Shown here piece by piece: positions 19,944-31,270 of a stretch of DNA of 64,000 nt. Below the pieces are notes generated by a model. The model ran no database searches, had not been told where the DNA came from, and saw nothing but the letters and a program-made list of their open reading frames with translations. A program made the translations under genes and the position numbers. The DNA comes from Pyrenula massariospora (Eukaryota; Ascomycota; Eurotiomycetes; Pyrenulales; Pyrenulaceae), in assembly GCA_021030905.1 (NCBI GenBank), contig JAGFMI010000006.1:310001-374000 (forward strand). Direction: 5' to 3'. Every line of letters starts with the position of its first letter. The stretch's first letter is position 1.

Positions 19944-22807
19944 GGTGGATGAGTGTCACCTGTGCGGCCAACACAGAAAACGAATGTCAAGTCAATCTCT
20001 TCAATTGAGGCCAAGCCAATTGAGGTTGAGGTGTCGAATGCAACGAAGCAAATCCTCTGATCAGGAGGGGGTGGTTGTTTTCGACAAAGGGTTGAATTGG
20101 ATGTATGGCAAGACGGCCCCAGATTAATGCGCCGAGGGTTCCAGAACTGATAGCGTGGGTGTAGATGATCGAGGTCTCTGATTCAAGATCAGATGAGCAG
20201 AAGCGACAGTAAGGGGAGGTGGTTAAGAATTAATTTTACTATGTATGGTTGAACGATTGAAACAAGTATGAGGGAAGGACGATAGTTGGAACAATGAGCG
20301 AAAGAAGCCTCGTTGGGAGGGCGATAACGAAGGGAGAGGATCGCGCAAAAAGGCGAGGGAGAGGGAGCAAAGAACTGGAGCAGGAGAGGCCGGGGTGGGT
20401 GAGGGTTTGGGGGAGGGTGAGTGGCCCGGTGGAGTTGCGGCAGAGGGTAGCGCGCAAAATGGTGCATCTATCCGGATCGGGCTAACCAGCGCTGCTTCTA
20501 GGTCCGGGGCTAAATTGGCTGCTCGACGCTCCCCTGGACTTGTCCACCGTGGACTGTGGCCGTTACGTACTGCACATTTGGCAGACGCCAGACCGTGGAC
20601 GGGCTTTCCGGCTGCTCAGCAAGGTCCGGTATCACATCTATGAAGGCCGCAGCACTCGTCAGGGGTCGGTGTATCAGGGAGACAGCAGGGCACATCACAT
20701 GTTCAGGGCCGTGGGTTGGGCTTTCCTGCTTCTCTGCACCGTACCATCCTTCCAGACCACCACCTGCAGAATCGCCGGGAACCTGACCGGCTGTGGTTGC
20801 GCACCATCGAGCGTTGGTGGGCGTCTGGACAACGAAGATACTTGGCTTCCCGCTGATTTGCCTCCCATGGCAGGGGTCCGTGTCTCCATGCATCGACGCT
20901 AGCGAACCTATTCAATGATCCACTAACGTCGCCGCTCGCGCCTCCCGCTGTGATTTGTCCAACCCTAGTCGCATTCTCGTCGCCAAATCATACTACTGGA
21001 AGCCCAGCTCTGCCCAAATTGTGCCCTTTATGCCGCCACTCATCCTGCCCATTGGACCGGCTTTCCGTCAGATCATCTTCTGAGCTCGCCGCTCACCCCA
21101 GTGGTTGTTTACATGTCGCCTGAGAGGGCAGCTTGGGGAGATGAGGCCGAGCAGGTGGCAAAGTACACGTCCAGGAGCGCAGGGATACGCGTAGAGAAAG
21201 TCGGCCACAGAGTGGAAGGCGCAGGTCACCAAACGCGGCCAAGCTTTTCCCACGTGATCGTCCCCAGTTTTAGCCGAGGCAGGAAGGTGGGACACGCTCC
21301 AACGCCATCGCGCCTTCTTTCAGGTACGCCCAGCCGACCTTTATCTCTGGCCATTGATCACGACACTCATTGAGAAGCACCTTTGAGAGCGTCTTTACAC
21401 TACAGAATTGGCCCCTCTATTATTTTCTAGTGAGCTCTTTGTCCCGTTGTTGAGCCCCCGTTTCTGGAGCCCCCAAAAATATTTAGAGACCGGCTCAGTA
21501 CTGGCACACTAGCGAAGCTCGCTTGTTCGCCCGGCATCTCCGGCTCAAACATCGACGATCATCACGATCTTATGCAGGTCCCAGAAAATTTTCCTTTCAC
21601 CAGATATCTACATGTGACTGTTATCGATCTACTATTACAGCTTGCTGAGTCTATCCGACTACAATCGTTGGGTCTGGGTGAGTATGCTGAGAGATCTGCT
21701 TTCACAAGCGCGCGGGCTGGTCTCGCGTGTGGGGACGCAAGCCACAGTTCTGCACGGCACTGGCGCCATCGTGTGTTCTCGAATCTTGGGCGAAGCTTTG
21801 CCATCAAACTCAATCGAATCTTCGATATCGCTGTGTTCTAGCCATCGAGACAACTAGATTAATTGTTTGAGCTTCACTGCTCGATGACAGTGCCTGCGAA
21901 AAGGGCCGTCCCGCCGCTCTGTCTCCACATAAGCTTGAGCTGTCAACTTTGCTGATCCTCCACGTTCGATTAAGCTCCTCGTATTTCATGCAAGGAACAA
22001 CCGACCGCGAAGCACCTATTGGCGGTGATTCAAGATCAATCCTACGATTTTCAATAGTTTCTACTTACCTTCCACAGCTTCTGCGGTGAGATTCTTCCCA
22101 TTAAAATCGGTGAGATCCCTCGCACATCAGGCAAGACTATTTGTTGGCTTTGCATCTCTCTCGATTTCGGTCCGCCATAATCTACCGTAAATCGTGTGCC
22201 ACCAACCCCTTATTGATAATATGTATCGTGATTTTACAAACGCAACCTCCAGCGTCGCCAACAGACGAACACATAGACCTCAAGCCATTTCAAACTATTG
22301 TAGTGACGTCGTCAACACGGCAAAGTTGTGGCCTATGGTGCTTGGGCCAATTTGCGAGAAATCTTACCCCAGACTTGGCGTCTCCACTGCAATTTATTTT
22401 TCCAAAGAAGACTTCACTCGGAATAAGCACCCTATTAAGCGACCTGTATTTTAAGATCGATTACGTTCTTTTGGACCTTGGTGTCCAAATCGCACGGCAA
22501 CGAAATAGAGTCTCGCCATCACACTTTTCTATGTGTCAGTGTGGATATCAAAAATGTCTTTAGATGACCCATGTGATGCCGTGGCTGTCAAAGACTTACC
22601 AAACAAACAACATGTAATTTTCTGAAAATTTGCTGTGAATTTCAAGCATTTCTTAGTGGGAAATTATACTCGTTTCCTGCACGGATGCGATAATTGAGAG
22701 TATTGGAAGGCGTTATGACGTTCATAACTTGTGATAAATTCTATTCTACTCTGCAATTCTCTCGACGCCATTGCTCTATCGAGGCCCTCTCGATCATACT
22801 TGCCAGT
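19944..22807. other. Gene-poor region, about 2.9 kb
   Basis: The first 300 bases are the amylase promoter side. I found no gene with motif or splice support in the rest. Frames of 70-140 codons on both strands overlap and have no clear composition signal. 21640-21860 plus is the most coding-like, but has no ATG and no recognisable partner exon. No tRNA-like B box was seen by eye. Confidence 0.4.
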
Positions 22808-23521
22808 TCAAGTTGCCCCTCTCAGAGCCATTGCACCAAGGATATTAATTTCCAGTTCCTTCCTCTCACCTTCAGAAACCCGGTCGCTGCCCACAACAAT
22901 GCCACTTTTAGATTTTGGAAGCGCTGGGAGCTTGTAAGTCTTCCGAATTTTGATAAGATCTGCTACCGAGCTCAACGATGCATCATCGAAAGCGACACTT
23001 CTTCCCTTGATCGATCCGTCCAAATGTTCCTGTATGTATTCTGATGTCACTTCTGGGGTTGTCGAAACCTTTAGCACAAGTAAGTCTCGAGTTTGATCAT
23101 TGACTCCAAACTTGCGAAATGACTCTGCAATCTGGAATGGCTTAGACTTTAGTTGTCAAGCTGGACTTTCAAAGCGCACGAACATTATTGTTGGGGCTCA
23201 AAGCGAACACAATCTCAGAATGTACGTTCCGGGATTTCAGGCGGTCGTTCAGGTAGTCATTCATTGCCCGAAACGCCGCAGCAAGTGCATGAGTCGTGGA
23301 AAGAACCTTTGCCATCATACTCTTAGAATACCCGAGAAGAATATAATGCTAGGGCGGCCGGATCATCATACCGCACTAGCATCTATGAAAGCATATTCGA
23401 ACTCGGCATTCCCAGCAACGAGCTGCTCCCTTAGGAATGCTGCATTTTGTACGTCGCGATACAGAGCGGCATAGAGAATAAGCTCGGGAGGCAAATGTGG
23501 TAGTCGGAATGATCGCAACAT
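22808..23521 (-). CDS. CGI121: EKC/KEOPS complex subunit Cgi121
   Basis: Three exons: 23521-23372, 23321-23184 and 23131-22808, with introns of 50 and 52 nt (donors GTATGA and GTTCGT). All junctions are in phase and give 203 residues, the usual length. Cgi121 (TPRKB in animals) binds Bud32 and delivers tRNA to the KEOPS complex, which makes the t6A base next to the anticodon of ANN-reading tRNAs and supports telomere upkeep. Family marks: FRLPHLPPE at the N-terminus, [76 protein letters not shown], and the closing [16 protein letters not shown]. The start ATG at 23521 follows directly on an in-frame stop upstream. Confidence 0.93.
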
Positions 23522-23747
23522 CTTTCGTTACTCGTTCTCAGCATTGCAATTGTTTGATGACGAGGCAGTGTCACGCTCATAGTCCCAAAGTGCACTTCTC
23601 GAACTTTCCGCCAACCGGAGAAGCTCCACGTCACATGACCCGAGAGCTCTCGCCTCCGGCGCTATCATTGTCGTCATATTTCAACCTTCTTCTTCGTCTC
23701 TATTCTTTCGCCATCATCTTTTTGTCCGGCAGATCATTGCGGAAATC

Positions 23748-24825
23748 ATGGCATTCATACTCCGGCGGCCCTTCGCCGTCTCCTCAACTCTCAACCAGCT
23801 CCCCAAATCCCCAGCTTCGACAATCCGCTTCTTCCACCATACACCCGCCAAACCATCCACAATCTTTACCACAAAGTCGTCTCGGACAAAGTCATCCGCA
23901 TCAACTCTCAAATCGCCCATCCTCCGCAGTGCTTTCAAACGTACATATCAAACCGGCCCAGCGTACTCTGTTCCCCAAGCAAGCGGCAACCTTGGACAAA
24001 GGCTTCTCTACGCCGGCGGTATCATTGGCGGCACTGTCATCGCCACAAACTTGATCTTCAACCGTGAGACCCGCGAAGATGGCGGCATGCCTCCGTTTGA
24101 GAGGGAGTTTCTTAACGAAACTTTTATGCACACTGGTCTTGGGCTAGGCGTCATCGCGGTTGCAGCCAAAGCGCTCCATAGTAATGGCTGGAGCTATCGT
24201 CTCATGGCCATGAACCCATGGGCAGTAATCGGTGTCAGCTTGGCAGTGAGCATCGGCACTATGTACGGAACCTTCAGAACGAGTCCTGACAAGTAAGCCT
24301 TCCTACTCCAACTCTCTACGTACCAACTTCTAACCCCGCGACAGCTACGTCCAAAAATACGCCCTCTGGACCGGTTTCAACCTCGCCCAAGCCGCCGTCC
24401 TCTCCCCTCTCCTCTTCCTCCAACCCGCCCTGCTGGCCCGCGCCGGCCTCTACACCGTCGGCATGATGGGCAGCATCGCCTTCGTCGGCGCCACCGCCAA
24501 GCAGGAAAAATACTTGTATCTCGGCGGACCCCTCCTCGCCGGCGTCGCGTGCGTCGCCATCTCCGGCCTGGCCCCGCTCGTCCTCCCCGCGACCGCCGCG
24601 CGCACGCTGCTCTGGTCCGAGCGCATCTGGCTGTACGGCGGCCTCGCGGTCTTTGGCGGGTTCACGCTGTACGATGTGCAGAAGATTCTGTACCATGCGC
24701 GGATGGCGGAGAATGGGGCGGTGGCGAGGGATGTGGTGAATGAGAGTGTGAGCTTGGAGCTGGATTTTCTCAATATTTTTATCCGGATGGTGCAGATTTT
24801 GGGGATGTCGCAGCGGAGGAAGTAG
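23748..24825 (+). CDS. Mitochondrial GHITM/MICS1-like Bax-inhibitor family protein
   Basis: Exons 23748-24292 and 24345-24825 flank a 52-nt intron (GTAAGC..ACAG); the product is 341 residues. The N-terminus is basic, hydroxylated and without acid residues (MAFILRRPFAVSSTLNQLPK), as in a mitochondrial targeting peptide. Seven or so hydrophobic segments follow, including LLYAGGIIGGTVIATNLIF, LGLGVIAVAAKAL and a Gly/Ala-rich set, then the family's closing region LYDVQKILYHAR and SLELDFLNIFIRMVQILG. This end is the TMBIM/Bax-inhibitor-1 signature; the mitochondrial subfamily (GHITM, TMBIM5) acts in the inner membrane on cristae shape and ion exchange. Its function in this fungus is inferred from the family. 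Confidence 0.9.
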
Positions 24826-24961
24826 GGGTGTGGAATGGCGAAAAGGGGAGACTGTGGGAGTTGGAATTGCGTTAGCGTCAGCATATCTCTCGGTTTACAT
24901 TTCGGGCATAAAGAATGAAAACGTATATTCCGCTCAATACCTCTGTGAAATACAATTTATT

Positions 24962-25255
24962 CTAAAATCTAACAACGGATGATCCACCACCGTAATCTAT
25001 CAAAACATTCCTCCAATCCGTGTCCAAGCCGTTCACCGTAGCTCCGGTTAGACAATCCACATCCAACCTCTTTGATGAGCTTCCATCCTCGACCGGAAGA
25101 TCCTCCCTGCCTCGAAGTCCTGTCAGACGCTCCTTCCCCCCGCCCCTGAACTTCAATGTCCTGCTTCCCAAAGCGGACTCGTATTAGGCGCTATCAATAA
25201 CGGTTGACAAGGCGCCGGCGAAAAGGCGGCGCAGGAGGGTGTTTGGGGAGTACAT
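24962..25255 (-). CDS. Small ORF with an in-frame TAA, possibly removed by a 45-nt intron
   Basis: From ATG 25255 a frame of 98 codons reaches a stop at 24962 but contains one TAA at 25186-25184. A GTCAAC..GAAG segment of exactly 45 nt spans that TAA, has a CTAAT branch-like site, and is a multiple of three. Splicing it would give 82 residues beginning MYSPNTLLRRLFAGAF and continuing RTLKFRGGGKERLTGLRG. The donor is weak. The N-terminus is basic and amphipathic, like a mitochondrial presequence. Alternatives: a pseudogene, or no gene at all and just the 3' flank of the GHITM-like gene, which converges on it. No homology recognised. Confidence 0.3.
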
Positions 25256-25500
25256 GGTTAGCTGTTGTTAAGGTTGGTGGGTTTGCTCCGACGAGGGGGG
25301 AGAAGTGTTTTTGAGGCTGTTGTCGGGTGCTTAGATGGGAGGGAGGGGATCGAGGGTGGTTTAAGGGGTTAGGAGAGGCGTTTGGAACACAAGGGTAGAT
25401 AGAGTAAATCTTAGCTCAGATTTCAGAAGTAGACATTCAGCGTCAAGAGACAATCACGCGAGACCTTCTAACCCCCTTCCTAACCAATCATCTATGCACA

Positions 25501-28500
25501 TCAAACCCCAAAAAACTCCCCGCCCATCAACTCCTCCACCTTCCTCGTCCACCGCCTCACCTCCATCTCCACCCCCTCGTCATCATCCTCCAGCATCTCA
25601 TTGACATACACCGCCACCTCGCTCCCCGCATTCTCGACCCACTCCTCCCCCAGCTCCTCCGTGAGCGCCGCCTGCAGCCTCACGCTGGCGAGCCGGACCT
25701 CCGCGCTGGGGTTGGAGCGCAGGGCGCAGATGGCGGTGTTCATGGAGGCGTGGTGTGCGGGGGTGGAGGACATGGCGGTGGTGAGCGCGACGATGGTGGG
25801 GATGAGGAGGGGTTGGATGTGTGGGGCGAAAGAGGGGAGGCGGGCGAGGCGGAGGGAGGCGATTAGGGGGGTGGAGAGGGAGGTGAAGAGGTTGGGGGCG
25901 CTGAAGTGGGAGTCTAGGTCGTGGGTGAGGAGGGGGAGGAGGGTGGAGAGAGTAGAGTGCCAAAGGGCGATGGTAGTGGGCGACGGCGGGTCGTTCGGTG
26001 TGGAGGGGGTGCTGTACGTCGAGTTGGTGTATTGTAGGACTTCGACGGCAGGTTCGAGGATGTAAGATGCGTAGGATGTGAGGAGGGATTTGAGGGTTGT
26101 GAAAAGGTAGGCGCAAAGATTGAAAGCGGAGATCTGGCGATGGGCTTTACCAGAGGGGTTGGGGAAGTCAATAGCCCAATCCATGAGCCGAGCAAACAGA
26201 GGACGGAAAGCCGAGTCATTAAGCTTGTAAACCATCTTGAGGAAAGTAGAATGTAGGGCGCTTTCAATCTTGGTGATTTCGTCACTGGTGTAAGTTTCTT
26301 CAGTAGGCGAAGACAAGTGCTTTCTGCGCAGGTCGAGCATCTGTGTGAATAAATCCAGCACCGAGTCGCTAGCTTTGACAACAGAGGACTTGGAATTTGA
26401 TTCAATGGCTTTGCTCACCACTTGGACCGCTTCTAGAACAGCGTCCAAGCCTTCCTGCACAACGGCCGGTAATGTTCGATAGAGCGAAGCTGTTGTCGCC
26501 TGAAGGTCGAGCTTCGTAGCAACGACGTCCAACAGTCTCTGCCGTGCAGTAATTAAATTCTCTTTAAGATCTAGACCTGCAGACTCCGAGCACAGACTCA
26601 ATATAGCGTCAAGGTATTCTTCAGATATCATGTATGGAAGGTTAGAAACCACGGATTCCATGAAAATGAATGCAGACTTTTGGATCTCGGCACTGTCGGA
26701 ATCTACCTCTAGATTACTGCTCACCACGCGGAAACATGAAGCAAGGGCATCTGGCAGGAGTGGAATGAATGTATCTTTGCAAACCTCTACCATGGATGCC
26801 AGGCAGAGTAAGCTGAGTATCATTGTCTGGACATCAACTTGGCCAAGAGAAGCTGGTCCAGCAACCACCTGAGCTGACGCCATAATAGCGTCCTGATACC
26901 GACGGCCATATTTCTCTGATATTTGGTCAATGCAACAGAGAGCAGCCCGCTTGACGGCGAGATCCGAACAGTTTTGAAGAACACTTGTTAAGGGCTGCAA
27001 GCATTGAACGATTACCGATTGAGCAGGTGCTGAGATTGCTGGCTCCTGTTCTATGCGATGATTTATTAGCTTGAGGGTCTTCTGTCTTAGGTCGTCGTTG
27101 TCATCTTGCAGAATCAAGCTCGTCGTTATTTGCAGGAGTTCGGCGAGTGAAGGTAGCCTCAGCAAAGCATCAATAGCATCATGCACAGTCTGTTTCATAT
27201 CTTCCTTGGAAGCAATGGCTGAATGCAGACCTAGTAATTGTGATAAAACCTCTGAAAAGCCTTTGCGGATAGATGAGCCAGCCACAGAATCTTTGCGAAG
27301 AACTTTATTCAGAGAGTTGCGAAGCTTGGGGCTTTGAAAGAATCGTGGTAAAGCTCCAAGCAACTTGGATGCGGCCATCTGGCGCTCCTCCATGTCAGCC
27401 GGGCCAAAATTGAGAACAGTCTGTGCAAGTGAAGAGTCAGAGGAGAGAGCATCCTCAGCTAATGCTATTAATTTGCAATACGTCGTGAGTTGGACGTCGA
27501 CTGAGAATACCGAAACAAGGTCCACCATAAATGTCCGTGTCTCGTAACCGTCAATATCTCTGACAGAAAGAAGAGCAAGAGCTACAAAGAGGAAGTCAGA
27601 AGGGCCAAGTCTAATGATCAATGTTTCAAATAATCCAGCGCGGCGATGGGACGGAATATGTTCGAAGGCGGCTGTAAAGCTCGAGAGAAGGTCTGAGGCT
27701 CCTGCCACAACATCCTTTTTCTGCTGCCGCAGAGACTCGATCAGAAGGGGAATTACTTGGTCGATAGTCTGGTCAATCACGTGGGCGGAATAGTCGTCGT
27801 CCCTGCGCAAGATGTTGGAGCCAACGAAGGTGAATATTGGCATTATACTATGCAACACAGTATCTGGCGCCAGACGAGCAATGTTCGCAATGAGGAGTAG
27901 TGCAGTGTTCTGGACCTGCTGATTTTCGGTAATCCGGACACAGTCTATTATATAATCAACGCGGATGATTGAAGGGTCAAGTTTGAGAGACGATAATACT
28001 TTGACGTTCTTGACGATAGCTAGTAAGATGCTTAGTGTGAGATTGAGAACATATGAAAGGTCCGAGGAAAGCCTGGTCCTTAGATGGTGCAGAATTCCCA
28101 TCCACTTGAAGAGCCCTGCGAGTAATTCTGGCCTGTCCTCAGGGGCAGAATCATCAATGAACTCGAGTAAAAATGTCGATCGGTGAACCAACGGCATCAG
28201 CTGCTCAGACGTCTGTTCGCTGACGGCAGTAGCCGTATTATTGCTTAGACGTCGCTTTTTATGAGGTCTTGACTGTTCCACGAGATCAGGTGGTAGGATC
28301 GCGGCGTTGCCTAAAAAGCTGACAAGCACTTCAGTAGGAGTGTTTATAGCTCTTAGAAGTTCTTTTGCGAGTCGAGCCGACTCTTCACGCTCTGTATCTA
28401 GCGACAGAGTAGTTTCCAATAATATAGTGCAAATTCTAACCCGGTGTTCATCTTTCAAGGAAGGCCAGATGTTGATGAAACAAGCTTTTATTGGATTTAG

Positions 28501-30973
28501 TAGCGATAATCGAATATTTGGACTGTCTTCAAGAATAGCCGCAATCGTATCTGACAAGTGCTTGTCCTTGGTGGCAATAATCGAGGCAAAATTGCGCTCT
28601 AGTTCATCAAGCCCGACATTTTCCTTGGTTGCAATCTCTTCCGCTTTATCCATCGCATTAGATGCCCACTGCTTTAGCGCCGGGAGAAGAGCAATGCTTC
28701 TATAGTGTGACCCAACTTTGTCAACTGTTGAAAGCATGGAGATAAGCTTTGCCTTCACAGCAAAAAGCGGCGTATCCAGGATTTGCCCAATCAGAAAATC
28801 AAAGAAGGTCGCTCGAAGCGTCTTCTTTAGGCTGGTTGTCTCTGTCTTGGATTTCTCACCAAAAGAGCTCAAGTTACCCTTTAAGGCACTCACAATCACC
28901 CTACCAACATGGGCAAGATCAAGAACGCACTCTTCCAAAGCGGGAAGTAACACTCTTTGCATAATCCGGGACAGATCTCGGGCAGGAAGTAGGTGGCCTT
29001 GACCACCTCCAGTCTCCCCGTGTAAATCGAACGTCTTTGATTGGACCTGGTCCGAGTCTTTTGAAAGATCTTCGGCGAGGCATTTTATTGCTTCCGAAGC
29101 CATCTCTCTTACACCCCTGAAAGAATCTTGGAGAGCTACTAGTAGATATGGGATCAGTTTTTGAAATTCCAACGATATCTGCGCATCTTTTACCGTCATA
29201 ACGATGGTCTGCGCAGCGACCATGCGCGATCTCGGAGATTCATGTTGACACATCACTCGAGTGAAGAATGATAGATAGAGAGGATCCTGCAGCGCAGAAT
29301 TCCCCTGAAGAAGCGGCAAAGCCCTGTATCTGTGGACCAGGCTCGGATTTGAAGAAGCATCCGTGAATAACTCGTAGAGTGGGCTCCATCGAAAACTTTG
29401 GACACTCAGAAAGGAAGAAATTTGCAGTGGATTGGCAGAGACGCGTTCGACTAATTGAGAAAAGCGTTCTTCAGTTGTTGTATCAGGTTCGATCCTTCCA
29501 ATCGGCTCCTCATCAGGCATATCAACACCTTGAACATATGCCTCGGGCTGCAGGCTGATTAGGAGCTGCGACTCCAAGCGAGCCTGGTCATGCTGATATT
29601 TTGACGAAGCTTCGGATAGCAACGTCGAAAGGCCCGGCTCGTCTTTCAGAGAGTGAACGAGGGAAATGAGCCTTGAGAGGGCTTTGTGGTCGTCCAGCCT
29701 GCTACCAGCATAGTCCTCAATCACAGCAAAGATTGCATGAAGAGCTTCGATCAGATTTTCCTTCTTCAGATGTCCTGCACGCATCACTGTGCGAATAAAT
29801 TCAAGTTTACCTTCGTGACCACCCTTGTGTAGGATAGATAACACGCCGATGATAAGACTGATCACGAGCGAGCTAGTGTCATATTGAGCACCAATGTCGA
29901 GCAAAATTTGTTCAATGTGTCTCACTTTCAGTACAGCCAAGACAGTTTTTCTGGAGGTACGCCGGTCTGCTAGCTGATTAGCCAAAAAAGACAGACAAAT
30001 GATGCCGGCAGCCTGGTTGTCTTCGTTAAAGGACTCGACAATTGTCTCCATTAATGCGCGAATAGACTCGTCTGCTAACGTTGTATTACTCGCTAGAACG
30101 ATCGCAATCGCGTAGCATGCAAGAGTCAGCTCGGTAGAATGCGGAGCTGCTAACCCGTCGCTTAAGATTGGTAGAATCTTTGTCAGTACATCATCTTGCC
30201 GCTGTCTCTGCACTTCAACTCTTCCCGACCTTGCTTGCTGCAGCCTCCCAGCAGTAGCTTCTACGCATATGCCTGCCCAAAACCCGAGCAAGCTGTGGTG
30301 TTGAGACCCATTTCGACACACTTGTAATGCATAATTGTTGAATTGAGAGAAGAAAGAGTCATTAGTTGTAGCACTGTAAAGGACGGTATGCCGGGGCGGC
30401 GTAGTAAAAGCCTGACGGTAGGGGTGCAAGAACTTAAAAGCTGGTGGGATGCGCTTTGGTAGGATTGAGAGTAGATTTTGAAAAAGGGGTGTTAGATGGT
30501 ATGGAAGGAATGTGAAGAGAAGAAATGATGTGTTGTACTCGTGCACGCTGATACAGCAGTGTCAGTCCAGTCTTGCCAATAGCGAAGTAAACGTACCGGA
30601 ACCGCCGAACCAGCCATTCCACTGCTTTGACAGCTGGTCTTAAGGACAGCCTATCGCCCACCTCAGCTAGAAATCTCTCAATAGTTTCATCGAGCTCCGA
30701 GTTCTGCTGAGCAGTCATCTGTGTGCGCTCTTGGTTCTTGCTATCTGCGCTGAAAAGGCTGCGCGAGAAGACATTGTATCTGGGATCGAGAACACAAAGT
30801 TCGTCAAAGCCTTCTGCACAGATCTGGAAGATCGTCTCAAAGTCCTGCGATCCGGCGACCTTTTTGTCGAACAGCAATGATTGCGAATGTGCGGTTTTTT
30901 GAGCTTTAAGGTCGAGCTCATTTGTGGAGTTCCTAGCGATTTCACTCAGTTGCGCTGCAAAGAGAGTGCCCAT
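25501..30973 (-). CDS. UTP10: U3 snoRNP protein Utp10 (HEAT-repeat, SSU processome)
   Basis: Large nucleolar scaffold of the t-UTP/UtpA group, needed for pre-18S rRNA processing and Pol I transcription. Exon 1 is 30973-30597 and exon 2 30547-25501, with a 49-nt intron (GTACGT..ATCAG). The phase-2 junction restores the conserved WLVRRFRVHEYNTSF. Total 1807 residues, the family's normal size. The start MGTLFAAQLSEIARNSTNEL is chosen because fungal Utp10 proteins begin at this point; an upstream frame without homology precedes it. N-terminal marks are LDLKAQKTAHSQSLLF, DFETIFQICAEGFDELC and AVKAVEWLVRRFR. The rest is HEAT-type helical repeats, with a BP28CT-like C-terminal third and an acidic end before FFGV. 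It is divergent from NRDE2, about 300 bp away. Confidence 0.94.
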
Positions 30974-31270
30974 AATGTTGTTGATTTGATATTTCAGGGG
31001 AGAAATCGACATCAATATTACTTCAAAGTCGCCTGAAAGCCATTGCGCCTCCACCCGCTACAACCTACGTCGTCCTATAGAATAAGTTTGCCTCGTCAAC
31101 GCTTCACAAGGTGTTTGAAAAATAATTTACTGCCAAAGAAATTTTACGCGAGACCCTCGGCAAACCTTTCTCTGCCCACTTCTCCACCTGCGGCTATTTG
31201 ATGCTACGAGGTGTCCAAGGAACACGCTTTCCAGGCAAGTTGATCACCCTATTTGCTATTGACCATACTA
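30974..31270. promoter_or_regulatory. Bidirectional promoter between UTP10 and the NRDE2 homologue
   Basis: Only 297 bases separate the two ATGs, which point away from each other, so both promoters and both 5' UTRs must share this space. No TATA box is evident. The part next to NRDE2 contains pyrimidine runs typical of fungal leaders. Confidence 0.55.

Noticed and set aside
23497-24054. 185-codon plus-strand frame
   Set aside because: Lies in another frame over the start of the mitochondrial Bax-inhibitor-like gene; its composition is the frame-shifted image of that gene's Ser/Pro-rich presequence.
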